Of a stretch of 25,361 bases of DNA, positions 9,201 through 16,355 are shown one piece after another. This stretch comes from Rhodobacter sp. Lineage in GTDB: Bacteria > Pseudomonadota > Alphaproteobacteria > Rhodobacterales > Rhodobacteraceae. The position numbers and the translations under genes are program-made. Every line of letters starts with the position of its first letter. Position 1 is the first letter of the stretch. The DNA lies in assembly GCA_013824055.1 (NCBI GenBank), contig PNNE01000183.1, positions 1 to 25,361 of the forward strand. The letters run 5' to 3'. The notes under the pieces are model-generated. The model had not been told where the DNA came from. It saw only the letters and a list, made by a program, of their open reading frames with translations, and searched no databases.

Positions 9201-10038
9201 AAACCGCTCCGGCGTTCGGCAGTTCTTGCGTCATTTGCTCCAGGCTCGTCGCGAAGTCGGTCTTGCCAGAGGGAGAGTGCACATTGGCCGATCGGTTGCG
9301 TCCAAGCGCCTCGGCATAATGCACAGGTGTCGTGGCCAGCCCGTACTCGCCAGTCCCCGGGATCAGGGCCAACCCTCGGACGGCGCCGCCAAGCGTGTCG
9401 GTCGGGCCGATCGCCGGCCCCTGCGCGGGCCGGACGACTTCGAAGCTGAACTGCGGAACGCGGTTGCCATATGCCGACAGCTCCAGGTCCTCGATCACCA
9501 CATAAGCCACACCGCGGTACGCCGGTGCCCTGTCGGCGCCCTCGAAGGCCTCGATCAACGGGTCCGGAAGCTGGGTTTCACTCCCGGGGTAGAACCGCAG
9601 GTTCAGGTCCTGCGCCGAAATCTCGTTCCCGTCCGCCCAGATCCGACCGATCCGCAGCACCTCGCCCTCGCAAAGAGCAATCGCCAGGCTGACAGAGTAG
9701 CTGTATTCGTTGACCTTCGGCTTCGGAGCGCCCTTGCCGGTCCGCCGCCGACGGACGTTTTCGGTGAACTGCGTCGCCCAGATCACCTGGCCGCCCACGC
9801 GCATCCGGCCCCAGATCTGGCCGATTGCCCCGCCCTCACCCGCTCCGGTCAGTCGAAGACGGTCGATCCGGCCGACATCCACCGGCTCCGACCCCGCCCC
9901 AAGGACGCGCTGGTCGATCGCCCGCCCAAGCGTTGCACCGATTGCCCGCCCGATCACGGCACCGGACAATCCCAACACCGTGCCGCCAAAGCCGGCACCA
10001 AGCGCGGCACCGGCGGCAGAAAGAAGCAAAGTGGCCAT
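6229..10038 (-). CDS. GTA baseplate/host-specificity protein g15, apparently frameshifted
   Basis: 1,269 residues as it stands. This is the giant 'megatron' of the GTA tail tip, which in the R. capsulatus particle caps the hub and reaches the cell envelope during DNA delivery. Residues 1-48 are a glycine-zipper-like hydrophobic segment (GAALGAGFGGTVLG), which may insert in the membrane. A glycosidase-like TIM-barrel domain covers about 430-735 (ASDWSEYFGYHADG, IDFIGIDNYMPISDW). The putative phage tail domain follows at about 790-950, and beta-rich baseplate repeats run to the end. The ATG abuts the g14 stop with no gap. The final eight residues do not fit the family; the expected ending is in another frame at 6146-6256 (see separate entry). 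Loss of a tail of this size could leave a folded protein or disable particles. A sequencing error is equally possible. Confidence 0.94.
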   Translation of the reverse strand: MATLLLSAAGAALGAGFGGTVLGLSGAVIGRAIGATLGRAIDQRVLGAGSEPVDVGRIDRLRLTGAGEGGAIGQIWGRMRVGGQVIWATQFTENVRRRRTGKGAPKPKVNEYSYSVSLAIALCEGEVLRIGRIWADGNEISAQDLNLRFYPGSETQLPDPLIEAFEGADRAPAYRGVAYVVIEDLELSAYGNRVPQFSFEVVRPAQGPAIGPTDTLGGAVRGLALIPGTGEYGLATTPVHYAEALGRNRSANVHSPSGKTDFATSLEQMTQELPNAGAVSLVVSWFGDDLRCSSCTVRPKVEQTLLDGVGMPWRAGGIARAVALEVPKVDGASVYGGTPADGSVIEAIRAIRAAGKEVMFYPFILMEQVEGNTLPDPWSDAATQPVLPWRGRITLAEAPGRPGTTDRTAAAAAEVATFFGSAQPEDFTVNGETIAYTGPDDWGLRRFILHYARLCAVAGGVDAFCIGSELRSLTQIRGAADSFPAVAALKQLAADVRSILGPQVKISYASDWSEYFGYHADGNVYFHLDPLWADPEIDFIGIDNYMPISDWRDGESHADSSYGSIYNIEYLIDNLAGGEGFDWYYDSPEGALAQRRLPISDGAFGEPWVFRYKDMKSWWSNLHHDRIAGVRAAQPTAWIPGSKPIRFTEYGCAAIDKGTNQPNKFIDVKSSESALPVWSNGRRDDLIQMQYLLATAKFWGDPANNPISALYGGPMLDLDHAYAWAWDSRPFPEFPGQTDVWSDGGNYARGHWLNGRVSSQPLAGVVAEICQRSGVDTLNTDALHGLVRGYQQADIATGRSSLQPLMLTYGFDAFERDGLLSFRSRDARVVAEVLEEDLVDLPDLDGSLEATRSSDAETAGQVRLNYVDAQSSYEIRSVEARFPDEDSLNVSQSDLPLALIRSEGQAAVERWLAEARVARDTVRFGLPKSRLSVGAGDVVALSGRRYRVDRVEQAEGQLLEAVRVEPGVYLPSDKVDEAISVRPFVPPVPVLPVLLDLPLITGAEVAHAPYVAVAADPWPGTVAVWSSSEDSGYEVNRLVPAPAVIGVTESALPRHSAGLWDRGAPLRVRIAGGELASATELAVLNGANAMAIGDGSGSRWEVFQFADAQLVAPDTYDLSTRLRGQLGTDGVMPPAWPVGSTVVLLDLALLQLDLPLSSRGLARFYRLGVAARGFDDPLVTFRNEAFDGIGLRPYSVAHLHHTVAAGDVSITWKRRTRIDGDSWQSAEVPLGEDVEAYLVRVQQGSAIVAEYAVNQPQFLYTLACRVRTP

Positions 10039-10482
10039 TCACGTGGTTCCTTCTGGAAATGCGAAACGCGCCGCGATCCGGCGCTGCCAGGGCTGCGAGA
10101 GCGAGCTCTCGACCACGCCGTGGCCCGTGTAGGAATGGATGAACTTCGGATGCGGGCCGACCTCCGACTGAAGCCCGAGATGCTTGGCGATGGCGCCCTC
10201 GCGCATGCGGAACAACAGCACGTCCCCGACGGCGGGCTCGTTCAGCGGCTTTGACACCAACCACCGGCTGGCGGCCTCGAACAGCACCTCGCGATGCTGC
10301 GGTTCGGCCCAGTCTGCCGTGTAGGCGGGCACCGGTTCCGGCTCCCCACCATAGATCGCCCGCCAGACGCCCCGAAGCAGTCCAAGGCAGTCCGTGCCGG
10401 CGCAGCGGGTGCTTGCCTGATGCAGATAGGGCGTGCCGATCCAGGCTCTGGCCTCCGCAATTGCGCGTTCAGCGGCTGTCAT
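10039..10482 (-). CDS. GTA NlpC/P60-type peptidase g14
   Basis: 147 residues. It is a cysteine peptidase at the GTA tail tip, thought to cut peptidoglycan peptides of the recipient during DNA injection. The NlpC/P60 core is visible: catalytic Cys32 in GTDCLGLL, His101 in AKHLGL, and a third polar position at His116 in FIHSYTGHG. The domain occupies the full protein, with no signal peptide, which fits a structural tail component. The start overlaps the g13 stop by 4 nt, and the stop touches the g15 ATG without a gap. It sits between hub and megatron genes, as in R. capsulatus. Confidence 0.95.
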   Translation of the reverse strand: MTAAERAIAEARAWIGTPYLHQASTRCAGTDCLGLLRGVWRAIYGGEPEPVPAYTADWAEPQHREVLFEAASRWLVSKPLNEPAVGDVLLFRMREGAIAKHLGLQSEVGPHPKFIHSYTGHGVVESSLSQPWQRRIAARFAFPEGTT

Positions 10483-11375
10483 TCATCGCTCCCGCCGACC
10501 CGCCTTGCCCCGCCGTTCGGCCGGTCCGGGACCGGATACGAGGCCAGCCAATCTTCGCCGGGAATGTGCGGAAAACCGCGATAATTCAAGAAGTTGGCGA
10601 ACTTCAGACGGCATGTGCTGGGCCGCTTGTCGCAGCCGGCCAGAATTCGGACGCTGTCTCCCGCGACGATAGGTGCGCCGATCGACTGCCACAACTCGAT
10701 GCGCCGACCGCCCTCCTCGTTGCGATCGATCTTGACGACACCGACAAGCCCGGCCGCCGCACCGGATTGCACTTCAAGGCGCCCGTCCTCGAACCAGTGT
10801 TCTCCAAAGCCCGAGAGGTCCGGGAACCGGAAGACCCGCCCATCCTCGACCGCCTCGACCGCACGGGTCACAAAGTAGCCTGGCAGGGCCAGATCGAACC
10901 GGCAGCGTCGGTCGCCAAGGACCGCCGAGCACCGCGAGGTGTAGGCCGTGCCCTGCGGACGGTTGAGCTGGTCCGAAATGCCACGCAACTCGGCCTTGAA
11001 GCTTCCGGCAGAGCGGGTGATCTCCCCCAGACGGCCCCGGAACTGTTCGACATGGTCTTCGGGCGACTGCCAGTTGACCAGGTAAACCCGCACCTCCGCT
11101 CCGTCGAACCGTCCTGCCGCAAGATCGGCTTCCGTGATGGCAGCGGCACTGAGCGCGCCGAAAGCCTCTGTGTTGTCGACGGAAAGCCCCGTCGTCTGGT
11201 GCAGTGACCTGGCCGTCATCCCGCTATCCGCACGGCAGGTGACACCATCGACAACAAGGTCACGGTCGTGGTCGGTGAAGCCCAGCGTCACTCCGTCGCG
11301 ACGGCGAAGCGCCCAGGCCCGGCACACCGTGGTCGTCCCGATCTCCAGATGCGAAAGCAGCGCCTCCTTTGTCAT
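10479..11375 (-). CDS. GTA baseplate hub protein g13 (DUF2163 / phage BR0599 family)
   Basis: 298 residues. The family forms the hub at the distal end of the tail tube and contacts the peptidase and megatron. The N-terminal DUF2163 part has the GFTDHDRDL signature (32-40) typical of this family. The C-terminal part carries four cysteines, Cys149, Cys158, Cys248 and Cys255, in RCSAVLGDRRC and GCDKRPSTC. Comparable cysteines in phage hub proteins of the lambda gpL type bind an iron-sulfur cluster, so a cluster is likely but inferred. Overlaps by 4 nt with g12 upstream and g14 downstream. Confidence 0.94.
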   Translation of the reverse strand: MTKEALLSHLEIGTTTVCRAWALRRRDGVTLGFTDHDRDLVVDGVTCRADSGMTARSLHQTTGLSVDNTEAFGALSAAAITEADLAAGRFDGAEVRVYLVNWQSPEDHVEQFRGRLGEITRSAGSFKAELRGISDQLNRPQGTAYTSRCSAVLGDRRCRFDLALPGYFVTRAVEAVEDGRVFRFPDLSGFGEHWFEDGRLEVQSGAAAGLVGVVKIDRNEEGGRRIELWQSIGAPIVAGDSVRILAGCDKRPSTCRLKFANFLNYRGFPHIPGEDWLASYPVPDRPNGGARRVGGSDE

Positions 11376-12004
11376 AGCCGGATCTCCACCACGGGAACCG
11401 TCGGAACGTCACCGGCCTGGAACGAGGCGACCGAGGTCTGGATGCTGTCGGTGTCAAAGCGGACCGGCACGTCGAACTCGAAACCTGCCGTGATGCGCGT
11501 CCCCAGGTCTGGGGCCAAGGCAAAGGTCACGTCTCCTGTCTCCGCGTTCACCGTGAACTCCAGGCCCTCGACCTTTGGATCCTCGGCGATGGCGACCAGA
11601 ACTGTGCCAGGCACGGGCTTGCGGATCGGACGCGAATAGCTCTGCAAGCCGGAAACATAGGTCTTCTGCAGCTGAAAGACGGTCGTCACACCATCCCCGG
11701 TGCCGATCAACTGATCCTGCGACCCAGGGGTGGCAAGCGGCGCACAGGATTTGTAGTCGGACCAGTCCTTCCAGCGAAACCCGTGCAACTGTCCTGCGCG
11801 CGCCTCGAAGAACGCGATCAGCGTTTCGACATCGTTCAGCGACCGCAACCCCACGCCGGCATCATAGCGCCGGCGGGAATGGGCCCAGGGAGTGTTCCTC
11901 TCTTCGAAACCGTTCGTCAGCGTGACGATCTCGGTCCGTCGTTCAGGACCGCCAACCGAGCCAAAGCTCAGGTTTGCCGGAAAGCGTATCTCGTGAAAGG
12001 CCAT
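11372..12004 (-). CDS. GTA distal tail protein g12 (DUF2460)
   Basis: 210 residues. Distal tail proteins form a ring joining the tail tube to the hub. The family is recognisable from MAFHEIRFPANLSFGSVGGPERRTE-type opening (only key part quoted: FHEIRFP, SFGSVGGPERR), followed by the tail-tube-like block with FRWKDWSDYK (76-85), which is strongly conserved in DUF2460 proteins of GTAs and siphophages. The rest is beta-rich. It begins 9 nt after the g11 stop and its own stop overlaps g13 by 4 nt. Confidence 0.93.
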   Translation of the reverse strand: MAFHEIRFPANLSFGSVGGPERRTEIVTLTNGFEERNTPWAHSRRRYDAGVGLRSLNDVETLIAFFEARAGQLHGFRWKDWSDYKSCAPLATPGSQDQLIGTGDGVTTVFQLQKTYVSGLQSYSRPIRKPVPGTVLVAIAEDPKVEGLEFTVNAETGDVTFALAPDLGTRITAGFEFDVPVRFDTDSIQTSVASFQAGDVPTVPVVEIRL

Positions 12005-12013
12005 GGTGTGTCC

Positions 12014-12664
12014 TCAGCGATTGCGTTGACCGCGGGCAAGCGCCCGGCTGACCTGGGCGGCGACCTGGCTCTGGCTGCGCTGGAAGCCCTGGATGTCCGG
12101 GGTCGTGATGTTCATCACCACGTTGACCGCCCGCCCTCCGCCGGCCTGAACGCCCAGCCGCCCGTCCGGGCCACGGGTCAGCGGCATGATCGCTTCGGGA
12201 CCGGCCTCGCCCATCAGACCCATCCCGCCCCGCATCGGAAACCCGGTCGGTGACGACACGACGCCCCCCTTGGCGAAGGGCATCACCCGGCCCTGGCTGA
12301 AGGCGCCGCCGTTGGCAAAGGGCATCCCGGCCCCCATCAGCCCGCCGACGCCCTGGGCCAGCAGCCCGCCCAGCGCCCCGGTTACCGGCTTGATCGCGAT
12401 CGAATAGACCTGATCGGCGATGGTGTTCGCGACCGTCTTCAGCGCATCGTTCAGCTTCATCCCGTCGAAGATGAGGCCGTCGAACGCCTTCCGCAGACCC
12501 CCGCTGATGCCGCTCGACAGCGTGTTCACCTCGCGCCCGGTAAAGACCATCGTCTCCCGCATCCGGGCAAGCTCGCCATCGAAGGCAGCGACTATCGACA
12601 CCGAAGATCCCATCTGGGCCTCAAGCGCCTTTAGCTGCTCCTGCATCGTTCCGATATCCGCCAT
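12014..12664 (-). CDS. GTA tape measure protein g11
   Basis: 216 residues from the ATG at 12664 (MADIGTMQ). An in-frame ATG at 12673 would add three residues, but the AGGAAGG motif then touches the start codon; with 12664 the spacing is normal. Tape measures set tail length and occupy the tube lumen. This one is very short, as in the very short-tailed RcGTA particle, where the gene product is about 219 residues. It has an N-terminal helical region (1-80, coiled-coil-like), a central Gly/Ala/Met-rich hydrophobic stretch (about 95-125, GALGGLLAQGVGGLMG) and a C-terminal phage-tail motif, FAKGGVV with GEAGPEAIMPL. The 5' end overlaps g10.1 by 44 nt in another frame. Confidence 0.92.
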   Translation of the reverse strand: MADIGTMQEQLKALEAQMGSSVSIVAAFDGELARMRETMVFTGREVNTLSSGISGGLRKAFDGLIFDGMKLNDALKTVANTIADQVYSIAIKPVTGALGGLLAQGVGGLMGAGMPFANGGAFSQGRVMPFAKGGVVSSPTGFPMRGGMGLMGEAGPEAIMPLTRGPDGRLGVQAGGGRAVNVVMNITTPDIQGFQRSQSQVAAQVSRALARGQRNR

Positions 12665-12860
12665 CGCCCTCATCCTTCCTCACATCGGGGAACGCCGCGG
12701 CCAGTTCGGCCAGCCGCGCACGTGTCAGGGGCGGGACCACACCCTCCCGCCCCAGCATGATCCGCAATTCCACGGGCGTCAGACGCCAGAAAGCGGCGGG
12801 CTCAAGGCCCAATCCATGCAGGCCCGCCTGCAACAGCCCGCGCCAGTCGATCCCACTCAT
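12621..12860 (-). CDS. GTA tail assembly chaperone g10.1 (Phage_TAC_6-like)
   Basis: 79 residues. The opening DWRGLLQAGLHGLGLEP, then FWRLTPVELRIMLG, matches the small chaperone family found between the first tail chaperone and the tape measure in GTAs. In phages the pair of tail chaperones, often linked by programmed frameshifting, coats the tape measure during tube assembly. Here the two are separate genes: g10 ends 7 nt before this start. The ATG has no strong ribosome binding site, so it probably relies on translation arriving from g10. Its last 44 nt overlap the start of g11. Confidence 0.9.
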   Translation of the reverse strand: MSGIDWRGLLQAGLHGLGLEPAAFWRLTPVELRIMLGREGVVPPLTRARLAELAAAFPDVRKDEGDGGYRNDAGAAKGA

Positions 12861-12867
12861 GGCCCGC

Positions 12868-13200
12868 TCATGACCCGCCCGGCGCTTCGCCCGGCAACGA
12901 GAAGGCCCGGGCCAGCAGTTCCGCCGCCGCCCGCGCCGCCTCGACCGGCCCGCCGCCGATCTCGACCCGCAGAAGATCCGCCGCCGTGCCCTGCCAGCCT
13001 CCGCCCCGCAGCCCGGCGACGATCAGCGCCAGCACATCGCGCGTGCTGAACCGCCGCTCCTCGAACCGTTGCACCAGGTCGATCAGCGACCCCGTCTCCA
13101 GCGCCTCTTCCAGCTCGGCCAAGGCGCCCAGCGTCAGCTTCGCCAAATGGCGCTGACCATCCAGCCAGATCGCCACCTCACCTGCCCAGGGGTTCGCCAT
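12868..13200 (-). CDS. GTA tail assembly chaperone g10 (GTA gp10 family)
   Basis: 110 residues from the ATG at 13200 (MANPWAGEVAIWLDGQ). The reading frame is open further upstream but that part is antisense-free overlap with the tail tube gene and is not expected to be translated. The start overlaps the g9 stop by one base (TGATG), a classical re-initiation junction. The text LTLGALAELEEALETGSLIDLV matches the short GTA gp10 proteins, which act as the first tail chaperone. The family binds the tape measure protein before tube assembly. The C-terminal part is Ala/Gly-rich. Confidence 0.91.
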   Translation of the reverse strand: MANPWAGEVAIWLDGQRHLAKLTLGALAELEEALETGSLIDLVQRFEERRFSTRDVLALIVAGLRGGGWQGTAADLLRVEIGGGPVEAARAAAELLARAFSLPGEAPGGS

Positions 13201-13613
13201 CAAAGCGCCGTGAAGGTCATGGCACCGGCCGAAGCCATCGCCATCTCGTAGGTCGCCTCGTCGTTGTGGCTGCCCGCATATTCGATCGAGGTGATCTGGA
13301 ACGGCCCCTCGATGATGCCGAAACTCGGGATCACCACCTGGAAATCCGGGATCTCGCCGTTGAAGAACACCTGGCGGGCGCGCTCGTCGGTGTTCTCGTC
13401 CCGAAACACGCCCGAACCCGAGATCGAGGCCGACTTGACCCCCGCGCCCGCCAGCAGCTCGCGCCACCCGCCCTGGCTTTCCAGGCTGGTGACGTCCACC
13501 GATTCCGTGTTGAAGCTGATCCTGGTCGCCCGCAGGCCCGCGATGGTGACGAACTGGCCGTCCCCGGTCTGGTCGATCTTGATCAGCAGATCCTTGCCGC
13601 TTTGCACAGCCAT
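13200..13613 (-). CDS. GTA major tail tube protein g9 (TP901-1 family)
   Basis: 137 residues. Hexameric rings of this protein build the tail tube. It has the TP901-1-like tail tube opening MAVQSGKDLLIKID and the conserved TSLESQGGWRELLAGAG segment (about 42-58), followed by alternating beta strands to the end. The ATG is preceded by GGAG at about 7 nt spacing, giving it its own ribosome binding site after an 87-nt gap from g8 that carries a GC-rich palindromic repeat. The stop overlaps g10 by one base. Confidence 0.95.
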   Translation of the reverse strand: MAVQSGKDLLIKIDQTGDGQFVTIAGLRATRISFNTESVDVTSLESQGGWRELLAGAGVKSASISGSGVFRDENTDERARQVFFNGEIPDFQVVIPSFGIIEGPFQITSIEYAGSHNDEATYEMAMASAGAMTFTAL

Positions 13614-13651
13614 GTTCGCTCTCCGTGATGCGATGAAGGGTGGCGCGAGGC

Positions 13652-13693
13652 GCCTCCCCTCCCCCCTGTGGGGAGGGGCTGGGGGTGGGGGGC
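13652..13693. repeat. GC-rich palindromic intergenic repeat between g8 and g9
   Basis: CCCCTCCCC (13656-13664), a 5-nt loop and GGGGAGGGG (13670-13678) form a perfect 9-bp stem, followed by a GCTGGGGGTGGGGGGC tail. This text is, from memory, a very common dispersed palindrome in alphaproteobacterial intergenic regions (REP-like). In RNA it folds into a stable hairpin in the gap between the tail terminator and tail tube genes. It has no T-run on the minus strand, so it is probably not a true terminator. Confidence 0.7.
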
Positions 13694-13700
13694 AAGCGGG

Positions 13701-14096
13701 TTACAGCTGAACCCTGGCCCGGAAGGTCAGGTCGATCCGCCGTGTCTCGCCCTCTTCGATCCGGCGCGCGCTGGCCCGCTGGAAGAACATGCTGACCAGT
13801 GCGCCACGGCTCAAGGACAAGGGCGCGCCGCTCAGGGCGTCCGAGATGTCGGCAGCAATTGCCTTGATCGACAGGAACCCGGTCGCATCGGTGATCACGC
13901 TGATCACCATCTGATGCTCGGCCCCCGCCCCGGACTTGTCCGACTGGTCGCGCGCCTCTTCGGGGCCGATCAGCACGAAGGTCCCGGTCACATTCGGCGG
14001 CACCGCATCATGGATCGCCACGCCGGTCAGGGCCGGCCAGGCCGAGAGCCGCTGGAACACCGCCATCTGCAAGGCGGGTGCTGCTGCATAACTCAT
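13701..14096 (-). CDS. GTA tail terminator g8 (DUF3168)
   Basis: 131 residues. Tail terminators cap the tail tube and join it to the head. The DUF3168 pattern is present: MSYAAAPALQMAVFQRL at the start, AIHDAVPPN with FVLIGPEEARDQS in the middle, and RRIEEGETRRIDLTFRARV at the end. The start overlaps the g7 stop by 4 nt. It is separated from the downstream tail tube gene by 87 nt holding the palindromic repeat, so tail tube translation is not coupled to it. Confidence 0.93.
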   Translation of the reverse strand: MSYAAAPALQMAVFQRLSAWPALTGVAIHDAVPPNVTGTFVLIGPEEARDQSDKSGAGAEHQMVISVITDATGFLSIKAIAADISDALSGAPLSLSRGALVSMFFQRASARRIEEGETRRIDLTFRARVQL

Positions 14097-14431
14097 TTCG
14101 GCACCTCCTCTCGGGAAAAACAGGTCAGGTAGCGACCGAACCGGTCCCGTTCAGTCACCGCCTGGATCAGGAACAGCCGCGTCCCCTCGCGGAACCGTTG
14201 CCCGGCCCTGGGGCGGGACGGAGACCCGACCGGCGCGCTCCGCACCGTGATGCGGTAGGGTACCGCCGACAGCATCCGCTCCTCGCCCAGGGTGTCGCTG
14301 CCAGACCCTGGCAGGACCTCGGCCCAAAGTGTGCCCAGTGTCGTCCAGGCCTCGGCAAAACCGCCCGCGCCGTCCGGGGTCCTGTCGACCCCCTCCAGCA
14401 GAAGCGCCCGGTTCAGATGCGGCGCGTTCAT
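14093..14431 (-). CDS. GTA head-tail stopper/adaptor g7
   Basis: 112 residues. The family (SPP1 gp16 / phage head-tail joining protein) closes the portal channel and links the head to the tail. Beta-rich, with the typical GGFAEAWTTLGTLWAEV (23-39) and YRITVRSAP (59-67) blocks. Position between the adaptor g6 and the tail terminator g8 matches RcGTA. Overlaps by 4 nt on both sides. Confidence 0.91.
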   Translation of the reverse strand: MNAPHLNRALLLEGVDRTPDGAGGFAEAWTTLGTLWAEVLPGSGSDTLGEERMLSAVPYRITVRSAPVGSPSRPRAGQRFREGTRLFLIQAVTERDRFGRYLTCFSREEVPK

Positions 14432-15024
14432 TTCTTGCCCCCGCCCAGGATGCGCACCGTCCGCCAGCGCTCGATCAGCGTCACCACGCCGAACGGCAGC
14501 CCTGCGGCCTGTGCGCCATCATCATGGCGTTGCTCGTAGAACTCTCCCGCCAGCAGCAGAACGGCCTGCCGAAGGTCCACCGGGATGTCCGTCCAGGCCG
14601 CACCGAAGCCAGCGTCGAAAATCACTTTCACCGATCCCTCGCTCGGGATGGCCGGCAGCGAAGCCCCCTTCCCGGCCAGCCGTGGCCGGTGCAGGTCCTT
14701 GACCAGCCGGTAGGCGGTTGCCGGCACCGACACCTCTCCCCCAGCCCCATCGACCAGAGTCAGGCTCACGATCCCCGAAACCGGCGACACCGGCAGCGCC
14801 TGCTCACCATCGCGCCAGCAGTCCAGCACCAGCAGAAAGCGCCGCTGGAACAGCATCTTGCCGATCCGCCCCTCGATCGCCGCCATCGCGGCGCGAAGAT
14901 AGGTCTCGATCAGCCCGTCCTGCAGCCCGTCATCGGCAAATCCGGACCCCATCCGCAGATGGTCCTTCATCTCCTCTACCGGCAGGGCCGCCAGGGGCAC
15001 CGGGGTCTCTTCGGTCAACATCAT
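14428..15024 (-). CDS. GTA head-tail connector/adaptor g6
   Basis: 198 residues. The HK97 gp6-like adaptor ring attaches to the portal. The N-terminal helical block VEEMKDHLRMGSGF and LIETYLRAAMAAIEGRIGK (about 17-55) is the usual signature, and a C-terminal LLLAGEFYEQR helix (156-166) is also conserved. It begins 87 nt after the capsid gene, beyond the hairpin at 15077-15106, and so is the first gene of the head-tail-joining block. A second Met directly follows the first; the choice between them is uncertain. Its stop overlaps g7 by 4 nt. Confidence 0.92.
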   Translation of the reverse strand: MMLTEETPVPLAALPVEEMKDHLRMGSGFADDGLQDGLIETYLRAAMAAIEGRIGKMLFQRRFLLVLDCWRDGEQALPVSPVSGIVSLTLVDGAGGEVSVPATAYRLVKDLHRPRLAGKGASLPAIPSEGSVKVIFDAGFGAAWTDIPVDLRQAVLLLAGEFYEQRHDDGAQAAGLPFGVVTLIERWRTVRILGGGKK

Positions 15025-15076
15025 GATCAGATCTCCGCCCGCGGCCGGGCCTTCAGAGGTTGCAAGGCACGGGAAA

Positions 15077-15106
15077 CGGCCCGGCCCCGCTGTGGGGGCC
15101 GGGCCG
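15077..15106 (-). terminator. Strong 12-bp hairpin just after the capsid gene
   Basis: CGGCCCGGCCCC (15077-15088), a 6-nt loop and GGGGCCGGGCCG (15095-15106) are perfectly complementary, beginning 5 nt past the g5 stop. Only a short GTTTCC follows on the minus strand, so it would act as a partial terminator or a block against 3'-end decay. Either would raise capsid mRNA over the downstream head-tail genes. This fits the stoichiometry needed for a virion. Confidence 0.7.
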
Positions 15107-15111
15107 GGTCA

Positions 15112-16320
15112 TCAGGACACCGCGACGCGCAAGAGCTTGATCGCCGCAAAGTCGGTGATGTCGCCGCCGACGCGCTTGTTGGCGTAGAACAGGACGTTGG
15201 GCTTGGCCGAGAACGGGTCACGCAGGATCCGCAGGTCGGGACGTTCCGCGATGGTATAGGCCGCGCGGAAGTCGCCGAAGGCGATGGCGAAGGCGTTGGC
15301 CGCGATGTCGGGCATGTCCTCCGACACCAGCACCGGATAGCCCATCAGCCGCGCAGGCTCGCCCGCCGCCAGACCGTCCGACCACAGGAAGCGGCCGTCG
15401 GCGTCCTTCATCTTCCGCACCGCGCCCACGGTCTTCGAGTTCATCACGAAAGCCGCGTTGGCCCGGTAGTCCGACCCCAGCGCATAGACCAGGTTGACGA
15501 TGCAGTCGGCCGGATTGGTGGCTGCGAAGTCAGCCGCCGCACCCGTCGGCACATAGCCGATGTTGCCCCAGGTCCAGGATGCGTTCGCGACCTTGGTCGG
15601 CAGCAGGATGCCCTTCGGCTTGTCCACACCATCGCCGTTGATGAAGGCCGCGGCTTCCGCACGGATGAAGCGGGTCGCGATCTTCTCGGCCAGCCAGCCT
15701 TCCACGTCGAAAGCGCTGTCGTCCAGCAGGCGCTGGCTGGCCTTCGGCATCGCCGCCAGTTCGTGCAGCTTGATCGAGATGCGCTCGATGATCGGGGTCG
15801 CGGTCTCGGTGGTGGCTGCAGTCTCGGTGGCCCAGCCCGAGCCGACCTCCGACCGGTCGACGATCACGTCGAACGAGGTCGCCTCGACCTGCACGACATT
15901 GGCGATCGACCGCAGGCTCGAGGTCGACAGCAGCAGCGACTGGACGCGCTCTGCGGTCTGCGGATCGACCAGGTAACCGCCATCGGCGGCCACGGCGGTG
16001 GACATCGCCTTGCCTTCCAGGGTCAGGCCGCGCAGGCCGTCATCATCGCCCGACCGCAGATAGGCGTTGAACGCCTTCTGATGCGGGGCCTCAACCTCCG
16101 CGCGGGCCGAAAGCGCCGGGCGGCCATAGGACATCGTCTTTGCGTTCAGCATGGTCAGTCGCTCTTCCTGATGTTTCAGCGTGGATTTCACGTCTTCCTG
16201 AAAGCGATTGAATTCGCTCAGGAACCCGGTCATGGCCGCCTTCGCCTCGGCGGCGGCGGTCTGGGTCGTCATCTGGGCCTGGGACACAGCTTCCCCGGCC
16301 CGAGCCTTCGTCTCGGTCAT
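15112..16320 (-). CDS. GTA HK97-fold major capsid protein g5
   Basis: 402 residues. It builds the GTA head. Residues 1-105 are a helical, charged scaffold (delta) domain with coiled-coil character, expected to be removed by the g4 protease near GKAMSTAVAADGGYLVDP (about 104-120). Mature HK97-like core follows: N-arm, E-loop around RSEVGSGWATETAATTE, the long spine helix SQRLLDDSAFDVEGWLAEK, and the A-domain near AFVMNSKTVGAVRKMKDADG. A strong AGGAGAAGGA ribosome binding site precedes the ATG, better than most in this cluster, and a stable hairpin follows the stop; both fit high expression. Confidence 0.96.
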   Translation of the reverse strand: MTETKARAGEAVSQAQMTTQTAAAEAKAAMTGFLSEFNRFQEDVKSTLKHQEERLTMLNAKTMSYGRPALSARAEVEAPHQKAFNAYLRSGDDDGLRGLTLEGKAMSTAVAADGGYLVDPQTAERVQSLLLSTSSLRSIANVVQVEATSFDVIVDRSEVGSGWATETAATTETATPIIERISIKLHELAAMPKASQRLLDDSAFDVEGWLAEKIATRFIRAEAAAFINGDGVDKPKGILLPTKVANASWTWGNIGYVPTGAAADFAATNPADCIVNLVYALGSDYRANAAFVMNSKTVGAVRKMKDADGRFLWSDGLAAGEPARLMGYPVLVSEDMPDIAANAFAIAFGDFRAAYTIAERPDLRILRDPFSAKPNVLFYANKRVGGDITDFAAIKLLRVAVS

Positions 16321-16355
16321 CTCAACTGTCCTTCTCCTGCTAGTGGGACGCCGCG

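Noticed and set aside
8368..10254. 628-codon plus-strand frame opposite g15
   Set aside because: Antisense shadow; g15 is clearly coding by homology and the frame shows no domain.
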